Positions 54,430 through 64,000 of a DNA stretch of 64,000 bases are shown here, piece by piece. The stretch is from Achatina immaculata (taxonomy: Eukaryota; Mollusca; Gastropoda; Stylommatophora; Achatinidae). Below the pieces are notes generated by a model that saw only the letters and a program-made list of their open reading frames with translations, searched no databases and was not told where the DNA came from. Location: NCBI GenBank assembly GCA_009760885.1, contig CM019696.1, forward strand, positions 41,710,221 to 41,774,220, given 5' to 3'. A program made the translations under genes and the position numbers. Position 1 is the first letter of the stretch, and each line of letters opens with the position of its first letter.

Positions 54430-54960
54430 GCAAACAAAGCGCTAAAAGACTTCGTCTTTACAGCAGTTGAAGAAGTAAACCATTTTGTATATCTTGGCAC
54501 CTACATAGACCAGGATGGTGACACCAAAAAGGAAGTTAGAATTCGAATTGCACAAGCAGCATTGACCTTCAAGAATCTTGAGAACACATGGCATTCAAAA
54601 GTTATAAGCACAAAAACCAAGTTAAGATTACTCAATTCAAATGTAATATCCACCCTCATTTATGCATGTGAAAGCTGGAAAATAACTAAAGAAATAGACA
54701 AGAAATTAGACTCTTTCGAAAACAAATGCCTAAGGAAAATACTCAGTATAAAGTGGAACGAATTCAAGGACAACATAGAGATAAGACATATGAGCAAACA
54801 ACAACCTGTCTCATGAGTGTTCAGAAAAAGAAGATGGACATATGTCCGTCATGTGATGAGAAGAAACAGTCAGAGGATCCCCAAAGAAGCTGTTAAGTGG
54901 AACACAACAGGCCAAAGAAAAAGAGGTCGACCACGTGAAACTCTACACAGCACAGAAAGA
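54430..54960 (+). pseudogene. LINE-C 3' portion
   Basis: NHFVYLGTYIDQDGDTKKEV, IRIAQAALTFKNLENTWHSK, STKTKLRLLNSNVISTLIYA, CESWKITKEIDKKLDSFENK and IKWNEFKDNIEIRHMSKQQ, then after a stop at 54814 FRKRRWTYVRHVMRRNSQRI and GQRKRGRPRETL, the C-terminal box of the family. It ends where the tail of a minus-strand LINE-A begins at 54961. Better preserved than 4208-5460 and supplies that family's 3' end. The open frame extends upstream to 54289 through non-LINE sequence. Confidence 0.83.
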
Positions 54961-55485
54961 TCATTCATTCATTCATTCATTCATTTGCTTGTCCCTTGCG
55001 GAACTTTGGCTCCCAAACAGCACTCCTGTAGTCCTCTCGGTTGTAAACAAGATGGCCTGCCGCTGCTGCATCCATTTGCAGATCGTCAACGATGTCTTGC
55101 AGCCATCTTCGTTTTGGTCTTCCTCTCTTTCTTTTTCCCATTATGTATCCTTCCAATACGGTTTTTTCTAAATTATCATGACGTTTAATGTGTTCAAAAT
55201 ATTTAAGTTTTCTCTCTTTAATCCTCTTTACTAGCCAACCTTCTTCAACATTAAGCTCTTGTAGTATAGATATGTTTCTTCTTTTTTGTGTCCACGATAT
55301 TTGAAGAACTCTTCTGTAGCATTTACATTCAAAGGCATTTATGTGTTTCTCAGCTGTTTTGTTAAGTGTCCAGGTCTCACAGGCATATGTTGCGATGGGA
55401 AAGATGCATGCCCTTAAAAATCTTATTTTTGTGGTTCTGTCTTCTCCTCTTCACAGATTCTTTATTTGTTTTACTTTCTGAAGAA
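54961..55485 (-). pseudogene. LINE-A 3' end with (GAAT)n tail
   Basis: The minus-strand copy begins at the tail (ATTC repeats at 54962-54985) and reads back through the FRKGQAND-like end, the GRPKRRWLQD box, the WLVKRIKERKLKYFEHIKRH segment, and NKTAEKHINAFECKCYRRV to the connection domain at about 55485, where mariner-like sequence takes over. Few indels. Confidence 0.87.
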
Positions 55486-55489
55486 CGAC

Positions 55490-56185
55490 AGAAAGATACT
55501 TCTATAAATTGTCATGTCGGAAAAACTGAATCAAGGAATTTGCCTAAAATTGTGTCGATAACGACGACAACTTTTTTTTTTTATAAACGATCACAACTGT
55601 TGAAGAATCTACGGGTATGACTTGAAAACTAAGGCCCAGTCTTCGCACTGGAAGACCCAGATGTCTCCTAGACCTAAAAAAAAGCACGACAAAGTCGCAA
55701 CAATTTCAAGTCAAGGATGATTGTTTTTTTCGATTACAGTGGAATTGTGCATCATGATTTAAGCTCCATCAGATCAGGCAATCAGCAAGGAATACTAATG
55801 TGAAGTTTGAATGACGCTGTTCATCGGAAAAGGCCGAATTGCATGAGAGTGGCGAGTGGCCAATCCACCATGACAACGCGCCTCTCTATATATCGCAACT
55901 TCTGCAGCAGTTTCTTGCTAAGCACCGCATTCCACAGGTCCAGCACCCACCATGTTCGCCTGATACTCTCCCTGTGGCTTTTTCCTGTTCCAAAAAATAA
56001 AGTACCACTTGAAAGAAAAAAGATTTCAGGATGTCGAAGAGATACAACAAAATGCGACGAGACAGCTATTCTCCTTATCAGAAGATGGCTTCAAAAGGTT
56101 GTGTCCAGCAGTGGAAACAGTGTTGTTGCTTAGGAAGGGGACTATTTCCCAGGTGATTAAATTACAGATTGGTAACTTGCAGTTT
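55490..56185 (+). pseudogene. Second mariner-type transposase remnant
   Basis: Blocks in order: VYDLKTKAQSSHWKTQMSPR near 55615, FRLQWNCA and SSIRSGNQQGILM-like residues, a WPIHHDNAPLYISQLLQQFL block near 55860 (second catalytic Asp), IPQVQHPPCSPDTLPVAFSC (third-Asp region, altered from SPDLAPCDF), then RFQDVEEIQQNATRQLFSLS. It is a different mariner lineage from 909-2188, of the kind with HHDNAP and DVEEV motifs. Several frameshifts, no clear terminal repeats. It interrupts the LINE-A copy at 55485. Confidence 0.78.
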
Positions 56186-56189
56186 TTTA

Positions 56190-56365
56190 AAATATGTTTT
56201 TTCATAAATCCAGTACAGATAATTGTTATCACATCTCGTATCTAGTATTTCTTCTGTAACCATTATTACTCGTTTGTTTTCTTCGTATGTTTTCTTTTTT
56301 TTTTTGTTTTAATTAGTCTGTAATGTTTTCCTTTTTTCCTTGTTAATTCATTTATACATTTGTGC
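56190..56365. other. Unassigned T-rich sequence
   Basis: T-runs and no coding features. Probably the mariner right end and its flank. Confidence 0.35.
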
Positions 56366-57640
56366 ATAGTTTTAGTGTTGTTATTCTCATGTTCTTCTGT
56401 CTGTCTACATTGTTCTTCTATCTGTCTACACTGTTCTTCTATCTGTCTACATTGTTCTTCTGTCTGTTTAGATTGTTCTTCTATCCATTTTTCTTTAGCT
56501 TCTTTATATTTTTGTTTTATTTCTCTGTTTACAAAGAAGGTATATTCTTTTTTATTCTTTTACTTTGTCTTTTTTTTATCCATCATGTATAGTGTTTCTT
56601 CCGTTATCCATGTTTTCTTACCAGTTATTCTTTCTTTAGATATTATTTTTTGTTTCTGGTGGATGGAATCCTGGAGTATCTCCAACTGTTCGCCAATACT
56701 CTGTATCTTAGCAACTGGTCTGTATCGATGTTTTAGTAGTATCTTAATACCTTATTTCTGTATTCTCTGTAATAAGGTCTACATTTAATTTATGCTTTCC
56801 ATTTTCCTACACATTTTCTTTATATTTAATCTGACATTCTTACACAAAAATCATGACCACTGCTGTAATCTGCTCCTGACAATGTTTTGATAGTTAATAA
56901 TGTATTCCTCTATTTCTTGTTTCTAAAGTGTCGTTTGTCCGACTACAAGTCTTTTGGTCAGGGATGTTCAATGTTGCAAGTCTTCAAGGATGTTGCTGAA
57001 ATCATGTATTCCCTATGATCATGGTATATGTTCTAGCCCATTTTATTAGTGTTTCTCCATTTTCGTTCCACTCTCCTAGTCCATATTCGCCAACTACATC
57101 TTTTACTTTTCATTTACCAACTTTAGCATTAAATTCTCCCATAATTATATTTACATCATGTGTTTTGCATTGTTTTACAGCTTGTTCCAACTGATTATAG
57201 ACTTCTTGTGTGTCTTCTTCGGATCCGTCAGTGGTTGGAGTCTATGCATGTATAATGTTTATGTTTATAGGTATCCTTTGCAGCTGAACTAGTAATATCC
57301 TGTTTGATATATTCCAGAAACCTTTTATTGTCTTTGATGTTTCACTGTCAAAGATCATACCAACTCCTCTTTCGCGTTTCTCTCCGCCTGAATATATAAT
57401 TGTGTAATCGTCAGACATCATTTTTCTTGCTCATGTCCATCTCACTTCGTTCATCCCCAGTATGTTGGTGATACTTCTTGCCATATCTTTTTTAATATTC
57501 TCTAGACTGCCTGCTTGGTATAAGGATCTCATATTCTATGTTGCTATCCTGCTGTTATTTATTTTGCCTTCTGTCACTTGTTGACTGCCTGGTCTCACCT
57601 GCGGCCTATTAGGTGCCTACCGAACGAGGTGTTCCCCATT
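56366..57640 (-). pseudogene. LINE endonuclease domain and linker
   Basis: Minus strand: IATxNMRSLYQAGSLENIKK, SITNILGMNEVRWT (the APE-type NExRW box, catalytic Glu kept), MMSDDYTIIYSGGEKRERGV, a PTTDGSEEDTQEVYNQLEQA stretch and HDVNIIMGEFNAKVG (usually GDFNAK; Asp is Glu). Later WARTYTMIIGNT leads into a basic linker, VKEKRIYLLCKQRNKTKI, that carries a 21-bp repeat. Broken by frequent stops. Layout corresponds to the 5' half of an RTE-like LINE; which of families A-C is not clear. Confidence 0.78.
56387..56485. repeat. 21-bp (7-codon) repeat in the LINE linker
   Basis: About 4.5 copies of TGTTCTTCTRTCTGTCTACA plus Y. On the LINE strand each copy reads like TDRRT(I/V/M) plus a stop. Confidence 0.9.
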
Positions 57641-57870
57641 AACGTCGTTCTCATGTGATCGTTTCCTGTGTACAGACATAGTTTAGTCGTGGATCATACA
57701 ACAGTGGTTTCCCGTTGCCTTCTGTCGGTTTTTTTACGGACTCTTCGCTACTAGATATTGTTTGGACCATACGCTACCAGCAAGGCAGTAGTGGCCCTAG
57801 GTTATGCAGGCACCTTTTCCTCGCCTGACAAACACTCCCTTGAGCGCATGAGATATTTTGTAGGAATCTG
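57641..57870 (-). mobile_element. LINE 5' leader
   Basis: Minus-strand leader upstream of the endonuclease, with GGTCCAAACAATATCTAGTA, GGCAACGGGAAACCACTG and ACACAGGAAACGATCACATG. Similar in placement, and partly in words, to 15640-15840. Confidence 0.55.
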
Positions 57871-57981
57871 ACGTCTTCAGGCAACATTACAGTGAAGTTT
57901 AGAAAACTAAATCAGTGACGAAAATGTATCATCTTTACACAACACCAGTAATAATCTCAACTAAAATATATGTAGCTTAAG

Positions 57982-58158
57982 ATGTCTGAGCCACGTAACA
58001 AGAATAAAGCAGACTTGTCAGATCACACTGATGTAGTTACAAAGCTAGAAGATAAAGAACAAACGGTACAAATCATTCAAAGATGGAAAGACAACGAGAA
58101 AAATGAAAAATCTGCGAGGGGAGTAAACAATTTGGAACATTCAGATGTGAATGAATAG
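57982..58158 (+). CDS. Candidate small ORF or first coding exon, 58 codons
   Basis: ATG in a favourable context (TTAAGATGT) opens a 58-codon frame ending TAG at 58156-58158. The product would be hydrophilic and charged (MSEPRNKNKADLSDHTD, then VQIIQRWKDNEKNEKSA), with a possible short helix. Not repetitive, and unlike transposon proteins around it. A potential donor (GGA|GTAAAC) lies inside, so it could instead be a first exon. No promoter or partner exon was found; chance is a real possibility. Confidence 0.25.
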   Translation: MSEPRNKNKADLSDHTDVVTKLEDKEQTVQIIQRWKDNEKNEKSARGVNNLEHSDVNE

Positions 58159-58159
58159 T

Positions 58160-58355
58160 GTGAGGGTGATCTGCAGAAATGAGCCTTCAAGACTTTGAAT
58201 GCTAATGAGACAGACAGACAAGCAGACAGAGAGACAGACTAAAGCTGGAAATGGTGGTAACACTATCTGTAGTTTTTATTTTACAAAGCGATTTTGGATT
58301 AAAGTGTAGCTAACCCCGTTTCAAAGTGCTTGAAAAATAAAGTTGAATACTAACT
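58160..58355. other. Unassigned sequence
   Basis: Only a short (GACA)n run at 58210-58234. Confidence 0.4.
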
Positions 58356-58535
58356 CTCTCTGTCTAAAGACTATGGTTGAATGTGGCTCTAACTCTGTCC
58401 GAAGACTATGGTTAAATATGGCTGTCTGAAGACTATGGTTGAATGTTATCTCTTAATAAGGACTATGGTTGAAAGTGATGACAACTCTTATCTCTGAATG
58501 AAGACTATAGCTGAATGTGATACTAACTCTAATTC
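58356..58535. repeat. Degenerate repeat around GACTATGGTTGAATG
   Basis: Five copies of AAGACTATGGTTGAATGTGG-like words with variable spacers containing CTAACTCT. Old, irregular array. Confidence 0.8.
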
Positions 58536-58694
58536 TACAGAAACGTATAAGCTGGACGTAATATCTCTAGGCAGCAAACAGTCAAAAGCTGTTGGTTGTA
58601 AATTTTATCGGGCATACTTCAAATGAGATCACGGCTTAGTTCAACAATAACGAAAACACAAAGGAACAAATGCCCTATAGTTGTAATTTACAAA

Positions 58695-58880
58695 ACAGCT
58701 ATGAAATATGTTCGAAACAGACTCTAAACAGAGATGAAATAGACTAGAAACAGACATGAAACTTGAAACAGATAAGAAACAGCCAAGAAACTTGGACTAG
58801 AAACATACATGAAACAGGCTAGAAAGAGACATGAAACTTGAAACAGACTAGAAATAGACATAAGGAAACATGAAACTCCA
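58695..58880. repeat. Degenerate repeat around GACATGAAACTTGAAACAG
   Basis: Short irregular units GAAACAGACTAGAAA and GACATGAAACTTGAAACAGA, about ten partial copies. Confidence 0.8.
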
Positions 58881-59375
58881 ATAAAAAGAATTGTTTTGCA
58901 GTAAAAATCTTGGTAACACCGGACACTGGAGAAAAAAAAATGAAAAGGAAAAAAAAAAGAAAATCAGAAAAGTATGTTAAAAAACAAAATAGACTAGGAT
59001 AACAAGCATTTGTCAAATAAAGAAAATAACGGACTAAAAGAAAGAGTAGATGAAGTCCTAAGCAAATATAGAGAGAAAAAGCCTGTAAAAAAATTCACTG
59101 GCTTGACCAGAAGACAAACTGAATGTGAAAATAATCTGAGAGCGAGCAAATAAAAAAAAAAAAAAGAAATATAGTATAGTGAGTAGAACAGATAGCATGA
59201 ACAATTTTTGAAGAAACTTGATAAATATTTGAACAAAATTCCTTATGTGACATTTGGAGCTTACCAAAAAAAAAACAAACCAGGATAACTTTTCGCAACA
59301 ACTGTGACACGAATAAATAAAAATTGTGCTATCACACTTCAAGTGTATTTACTGCCCATCATCTAAAGAGCCTAG
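58881..59375. other. A-rich unassigned sequence
   Basis: Homopolymer A runs (58924, 58950, 59150, 59264). Phe/Leu-rich minus-strand frames here are artefacts of these runs. Confidence 0.4.
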
Positions 59376-59563
59376 ATGGCGTATGTTGGTCACCCAGTCA
59401 CTCTTTGTCTATTAACAAGTATACTGGTACCTCTTCATCATCTTCCGACACCTGACCCAAATACCTTTGATTATTATTTAGATATGCCTTTGTTTTTATG
59501 GGATGACCGAGAATTTGAGTGTCTATCTTGGCACAAGTTGCTCACGAATCACCGGTGATTTTG
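59376..59563 (+). CDS. Weak exon candidate
   Basis: A 60-codon plus frame (ending FLWDDREFECLSWHKLLTNH before a stop at 59556) and an overlapping frame in another phase that reaches a good donor, GTAAGA, at 59564. The text is protein-like, but the frame with the better residues stops before the donor. Could be an old exon, a pseudogene or chance. Confidence 0.18.
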
Positions 59564-59747
59564 TAAGAACACATCGCTACTATATGGGAAGAAATTATAG
59601 AGAGAGCCAAGTAGAAAAGTCCAATCGTGAAAACTGTTTTCATTTACTAAAAAATTATTATGAAGTCAATATTTGTGTTACTGATTTTTTTTAAAATTTT
59701 TACTTTTGTATTTAATTCTATTTTTTTTTTTTTTTTTCTATTCTACA

Positions 59748-59932
59748 GCTGCATTTCAAAGTGTTCCCAGTTTAGAAAAATTTACAAAGGCATTAGGAAG
59801 TCCTCATATTTTGGATACTACATTGACATTTCGAAGGAAAATGTTTGAGCGCATTTTACAACACGATTATATATGGTCAATAATAATTACAGAATGCAAC
59901 AATAAACGTTTAACTAAAATACGTATTTTTTA
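59748..59932 (+). CDS. Candidate terminal exon
   Basis: A strong acceptor, a run of 15 or more T then CTATTCTACAG, ends at 59747. The frame after two bases reads AFQSVPSLEKFTKALGSPHI, LDTTLTFRRKMFERILQHDY and IWSIIITECNNKRLTKIRIF, stopping at 59931-59933. Protein-like and non-repetitive. No upstream exon with matching phase was found: the 59376-59563 candidate ends in the wrong phase. Family not recognised. Confidence 0.28.
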
Positions 59933-59934
59933 AA

Positions 59935-60433
59935 CATCAAAACAGTAACAGTTATTAACAGTAAAACGATTAACATTAATTTTTCAACAGAAAAAAAAAC
60001 CCTGCCTTTATCGTACCTGTAGGCGAAGAATTATTTCTTGTATACAGTTTGTTTCCTCTTATGATGAAGTTGTTAAAACTGGATTTTTTATACAGTATCT
60101 TTGTTAAGTTCCTGCTTAAAACTTAATTCTCTGACCGACTGGTAACCGGCAAGTACTCGAGTAAAAAGTTACCGTGTGCTTGGTCTCAGGTAGATTTAGG
60201 TCATTATTTTTTTCAACGTTGACAAACACGTAGGCACAAAACTGAACACAGCATCACCTGTGACACGCAAGGACATTATTTGTTACTCTGCTGTCAGCCC
60301 TAGATCTATTACAACCAACTCCCAAAATAGAATCTCTTAACTTGAAGAACATGCTGGTTAACTTGAGCGAGAAATGAGGATTTTTTCATTAATTTAAAGA
60401 GACGCAGATAAGAAACATCCATTCGACAAATAA
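59935..60433. other. Unassigned sequence
   Basis: No repeat or gene recognised. Confidence 0.4.
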
Positions 60434-60466
60434 TTGTGTGTGTGTGTGAGAGAGAGAGATAGAGAC

Positions 60467-60516
<50 letters not shown>
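60434..60516. repeat. (TG)n(AG)n microsatellite
   Basis: Short GT tract followed by about 35 GA units with a few interruptions. Confidence 0.97.
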
Positions 60517-60518
<2 letters not shown>

Positions 60519-60839
60519 TGAATGCAACAACACATTCAAGTATCTGTATATGTCTGATTTCACTATTTTAAAGAAAATATAGAGGCATAAAAAAAGTTAA
60601 CATGGAGGTTTAAAAGTATTTTGTAGGACAAGCGTTTGTAAACTTCTAAATAGACAGGCTATGTTCAAACCAAGAAAGGGTCTTCGTTTTTTTTTTCTTT
60701 AGCATAAAATCTTAAGAAACAGAATGATCTTTTAGATGACCATCATCCTTTCTGTAACTCTTGTAAGTGTCTATAAACATGGATCTAAAGAATTATTCAC
60801 AAAAACATGTATCTCTTGTATTATTAGTTTCATTACAGG

Positions 60840-60841
<2 letters not shown>

Positions 60842-60882
<41 letters not shown>
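60842..60882. repeat. (TA)n microsatellite
   Basis: About 20 TA units, some 50 bp left of a Tc1-like end, recalling copies A and B. Confidence 0.96.
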
Positions 60883-60890
<8 letters not shown>

Positions 60891-60933
60891 CGAGGAAAAA
60901 ACTAAATGTACATCATTATGTACTAATGGATGA

Positions 60934-61452
60934 ACGCAAAAAAAAGTTGACGCAGTTGTGTGGCAATGTCGTTCACTTACCCAAGCAGTTACACTTGGAT
61001 CGAAATATTCATGAGGAGATATTCACAACGCAAGAAAAATCACGTGCAAAGATTCATCGGGGGGGGGGGGGGGGAGAAAGGTAAGTGTGTAGCTTTAATC
61101 ACAATCATCTGAAAGTGTAATCCTTGAAAGTACCAACAGAAATATCGTTTTTTTCACAACGTCAAGATTAAACCAACAGCAGCAAGCTATAGTGATGTTA
61201 GTTGCTGGATCGATGGCATAAGCAGTATCTCAACATTTCACTATATGCAAACACTTTTTAACAAAATGGATCCAATGATGATCGCTACTGAAGCGGCCGA
61301 CGAGTTACCTCATGCACCTTCATAACAGATTTCTCAGGGCAACATGGGCTGTCAGGAACATTCCAGGTTTAAGACTTGTGTCGGGCAGGATATTGCGAAA
61401 CAGGCTCAGAGAGACAAATCTCTTACTTCACAGACCTGCAGTTAGACCAAAA
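60934..61452 (+). pseudogene. Third Tc1-like element, left half
   Basis: The left end ACGCAAAAAAAAGTTGACGC resembles Tc1 termini. The coding part near 61165-61450 reads QQQQAIVMLVAGSMA, VSQHFTICKH, then HLHNRFLRATWAVRNIPGLR and GRILRNRLRETNLLLHRPAV, the N-terminal DNA-binding half of a Tc1-type transposase, from a different family than copies A and B. It ends abruptly at a Penelope-like arm (61453), losing the DDE core. A G-run lies at 61060-61074. Confidence 0.7.
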
Positions 61453-62033
61453 TGTATAAACCAGGGAAAAAAGTAGGAGTAGCTTTATTAATTAACGAGC
61501 ACACATTTGTGATGTTTCGATTTGAACCTTAATCATACAAAAACACACAGGATGAAGAAATAGAGAGAGAAGATAAAATATAAATTCGCATGAATGCTAT
61601 GTAAAAAATAGGAATGGAAAAAAATATAACAAAATTTTTTAAAAAATGGAGACTTAGCTGTGATTTATAAGAAGTTGTGACTTGTAAGAGGCTGTGCTCA
61701 GAAGTGCGCACGTTGGAGTGTAGTCGTAAAGAGGGGGGGGGGGGGGCGGGGAGGTGGCGTGGAAAGGGAGAGAGTGATATTGTAAAACTTCTTGGTGCAA
61801 ATATACATGTTATCAATACTGGGATAAATATTTTATGAAAATGGTTCACAGACTAACAATCCCCTTGGCTTGTACTACAGTACTAGAGGACAATCTAACT
61901 CCCCCATTTGATCACCAACCCAGGTTCCACCTCTCTTGGCCCAGTGTATGCTAACTGTGTATAAATCAGCTCAAGCATTGCACTCATTGCAACCATACAT
62001 ATGACATACAAAACAAATCACTAAGTCTGAAAT

Positions 62034-62650
62034 CACCGATACATCACATTTAATCTCACAAATTAACCACATCAACCACGAACTGACAAATCAACATGGC
62101 ATCAAGACATTGTTCATAAATAACAGAAAAGCAAAGGATGAACAATCAATGACGATGCAAAATAATTCCAGCTTAATATTATATAATAATGAAATTTCTC
62201 AGGTCTGCAATATTAATATTACGAATATTACGGACTTGAGGTCCTGAGCTCTCTGGGCCCTACATGTGACCTCCACTACGAATATGTGTGCAGTTGCACG
62301 TTGATCTCACAGATCTCTCACCTTGCCACGACATACATCAATATAATCTTTATTGATACAACACGTGGTCAATATTCAAGAAGAGCATACAAAACAACCA
62401 TGTATTATCCATTATGCAGAGTAATCACAATGAAATCAAACACAAAACGCCCAACTCTCCACGTAATGACACGAACCCTACATCACAACTTAATCCACAC
62501 TACACAATCTACACCACATGAGGTGGGCACAGGAGAATATAACTAAACAATCATCTTATATATAATTACAGCACATCCAAAAGCACAACTAAAACACAAC
62601 GTAGCCCGGCCATGCCTCAGACAAAATGTGATGCAAGCAAAATGATTTAT
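62034..62650 (+). pseudogene. Probable retroelement fragment, unclassified
   Basis: Plus-strand text with TTRGQYSRRAYKTTMYYPL and RTLHHNLIHTTQSTPHEVGT in an 86-codon frame, preceded by SQVCNINITNITDLRS-like residues. The His/Thr-rich style resembles the Tx1-like LINE elsewhere in the window, but no RT or endonuclease motif is visible. Confidence 0.35.
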
Positions 62651-62756
62651 CCGACACTAACCCCGGAATAGCTACCATGTCAAGTGGAATATTACGCTTA
62701 GGTCGTACACCGACCTAAACGCAGAACGTCAGTAATACAACGGTAATCTAACCAGG

Positions 62757-62852
62757 AGAAGGTGGAATATGTGATTGTAGTTGAAGTAGAAGGGATATAA
62801 TTTGATGCTGTAAGGAGGTTCTGAATTATGTGTTACAAGTGAGAAAGGAATG
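62757..62852 (-). repeat. Inverted arm matching 63105-63212
   Basis: The reverse complement reads CATTCCTTTCTCACTTGTAA, then CAGAACCTCCT and CATATTCCACC, about 85% identical by eye to the plus-strand stretch starting at 63105. Could form a hairpin with a loop of roughly 250 nt. Confidence 0.85.
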
Positions 62853-63060
62853 AAAGTGGTCTCAGATTAGGTGACCGCATGCAGAAACATCTGTATGATA
62901 TCACCCAGCATGCTTTGAAACCAGTCCCTAATCGTTTAAATGTCCCAAACCACAGAGACAAATCTAATTTCTGGTAACAAATATCAAACAGCAACATGCT
63001 GGTGTCAGGAATATGGGATGCTAGAAGCACATAGTTTGAACTCGCAATTCAGCTACATCT
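62853..63060 (+). pseudogene. GIY-YIG domain remnant of a Penelope-like element
   Basis: Reads SGLRLGDRMQKHLYDITQHA and a VPNHRDKSN stretch, homologous to 36840-37080. Stops and a deletion remove the Glu-containing helix (only part of QEYG/MLEAHSLN remains). Confidence 0.72.
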
Positions 63061-63545
63061 AACATTCCCTTCTGACACAATCATATTCCCTTGCACTAAG
63101 TTGCATTCCTTTCTCACTTGTAACGCATAGTTCAGAACCTCCTCACAGCATCAGATTACAAACCTTCTACCCCAACTATAATCACCTATTCCACCTTCCC
63201 CGGTTAGATTACCATTGTATCACTCTCTCCTCTTTCCGCGGTTCTCCCCCTCCCCCTACTCCTTTACAACTACAGGCCACCATGCTCACTTCTGAACACA
63301 ACCTCTTACAAGCCATAGTTTCTTAAAAATCACAGCTAAGTGTTCCATTTATTTTTTTTTTCCATTCCTATTTTTTACATAGCATTCATGCGAATTTATA
63401 TTTTATCTTCTCTCTCCATTTCTTCGTCCTGTGTGTTTTTGTATGATTAAGGTTCAAACCAAAATGTCACAACTGTGTGCTCGTTAACTGTTTCTACGTT
63501 TGTCCTAGTTTATACATTTTGTTATCACAGCTTTACTGCAGTGGC

Positions 63546-64000
63546 TTCGTTTATACTTAGTTTTATATACTTATAATTATACACTTCTTTTTTATACTTA
63601 TATACTTAGTTTTATATACTTATAATTATACACTTCTTTTATGTACTTATAGTTATATACTTAGTTTTATATAGTTATACACTTCACTTATGTACTTATA
63701 GTTATATACTTAGTTTTATATACTTATAGTTATACACTTCTTTTATGTACTTATAGTTATATACTTAGTTTTATATACTTATAATTATACACTTCTTTTA
63801 TGTACTTACAGTTATATACTTAGTTATATATACTTATAATTATACACTTCTTTTATATACTTATAGTTATATACTTAGTTTTATATACTTATAGTTATAT
63901 ACTTCTTTTATGTACTTATAGTTATATACTTAGTTTTATATACTTATAGTTATATACTTAGTTTTATATACTTACATTTATATACTTAGTTTTATATACC
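63546..64000. repeat. AT-rich tandem repeat, open at the window end
   Basis: Units of about 55-70 bp made of TATACTTAGTTTTATATAC, TTATAATTATACACTTCTTT and TATGTACTTATAGTTA, at least seven copies running off the right edge. The outer flank of the 23.8-kb element (23800-23828, reverse complement) carries the same words, so this array probably belongs to, or sits at, the Penelope-like terminus. Confidence 0.88.

Larger units (their letters stand above)
61453..63540. mobile_element. Composite Penelope-like element with inverted ends
   Basis: The left arm (61449-61700) starts AAAATGTATAAACCAGG and runs through TTTCGATTTGAACCTTAATC and ACACACAGGATGAAG. The right arm (63400-63523) is its mirror, continuing outward through ATTTTGTTATCACAGCTTTA, CTGCAGTGGC to about 63545, the outer sequence also found at 23829-23852 in opposite orientation. 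Within, at 62757-62852, lies an inverted copy of 63105-63212. The Penelope-type GIY-YIG remnant is at 62853-63060 and a LINE-like piece at 62034-62650. Confidence 0.65.

Noticed and set aside
56360..56788. 142-codon plus frame, Cys/Ser/Leu-rich
   Set aside because: Antisense of the LINE linker and its 21-bp repeat.
58819..59342. Phe/Leu-rich membrane proteins on the minus strand
   Set aside because: Arise from A-homopolymer runs and degenerate repeats; no start context or splice sites.

Overview
This is eukaryotic, almost certainly invertebrate-animal, DNA. It is AT-rich and full of micro- and minisatellites. Long ORFs are scarce outside repeats, and several families of retrotransposons and DNA transposons lie nested in one another, nearly all decayed. 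Nothing fixes the species. The mix of APE-type LINEs, Penelope-like elements, Tc1/mariner/Tigger elements and (TC)n/(CA)n/(TA)n arrays would suit a mollusc such as a cephalopod or an arthropod. A 40-bp satellite carrying TTAGGG doublets leans weakly toward a TTAGGG-telomere lineage. No rRNA, tRNA, CRISPR array or prokaryotic gene was seen.

The most gene-like signal is on the minus strand. Three short ORFs, 39338-39557, 20111-20241 and 8414-8647, have good splice sites and compatible phases. Joined, they read as a 194-residue secreted glycoprotein with a signal peptide, two cysteines and four N-glycosylation sequons. Its introns (about 19 and 11.5 kb) would hold most of the transposons of the window's first 40 kb. 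A separate minus-strand exon (447-580) belongs to another gene. Weak plus-strand exon candidates lie at 57982-58158 and 59748-59932.

Layout: 0-8 kb holds a minisatellite, a whole but dead mariner (909-2188), LINE-C with a nested insertion, and a decayed repetitive gene (5461-6965). 9-12 kb holds a Penelope-like foldback element with a hammerhead-like motif, and the 40-bp satellite. 12-16 kb is a minus-strand Tx1/L1-like LINE ending in a hairpin set in (TC)n. 15.6-23.7 kb has LINE-A and LINE-B copies and two minisatellites. 23.8-26.4 kb is a composite Penelope-like insertion flanked by a 15-bp direct repeat. 26.8-38.9 kb has more LINE pieces, a split CR1/Jockey-like LINE and a GIY-YIG ORF. 40-42.3 kb has Tigger and Tc1 copy A. 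42.6-47.7 kb is a broken Ty3/gypsy element whose integrase core is replaced by a 39-bp minisatellite. 50.9-52.4 kb is Tc1 copy B. 52.5-57.9 kb has LINE fragments and a second mariner. 60.9-63.5 kb is a Tc1 fragment cut by another Penelope-like composite. 63.5-64 kb is an AT-rich tandem repeat.

A recurring theme is minisatellites arising inside transposon coding sequence: gypsy pol, a CR1-like RT, a LINE-B pre-RT region, a Tx1 LINE and a LINE endonuclease ORF. Names LINE-A, -B, -C are mine, based on shared sequence within this window. All homology calls come from reading motifs; no database search was run.
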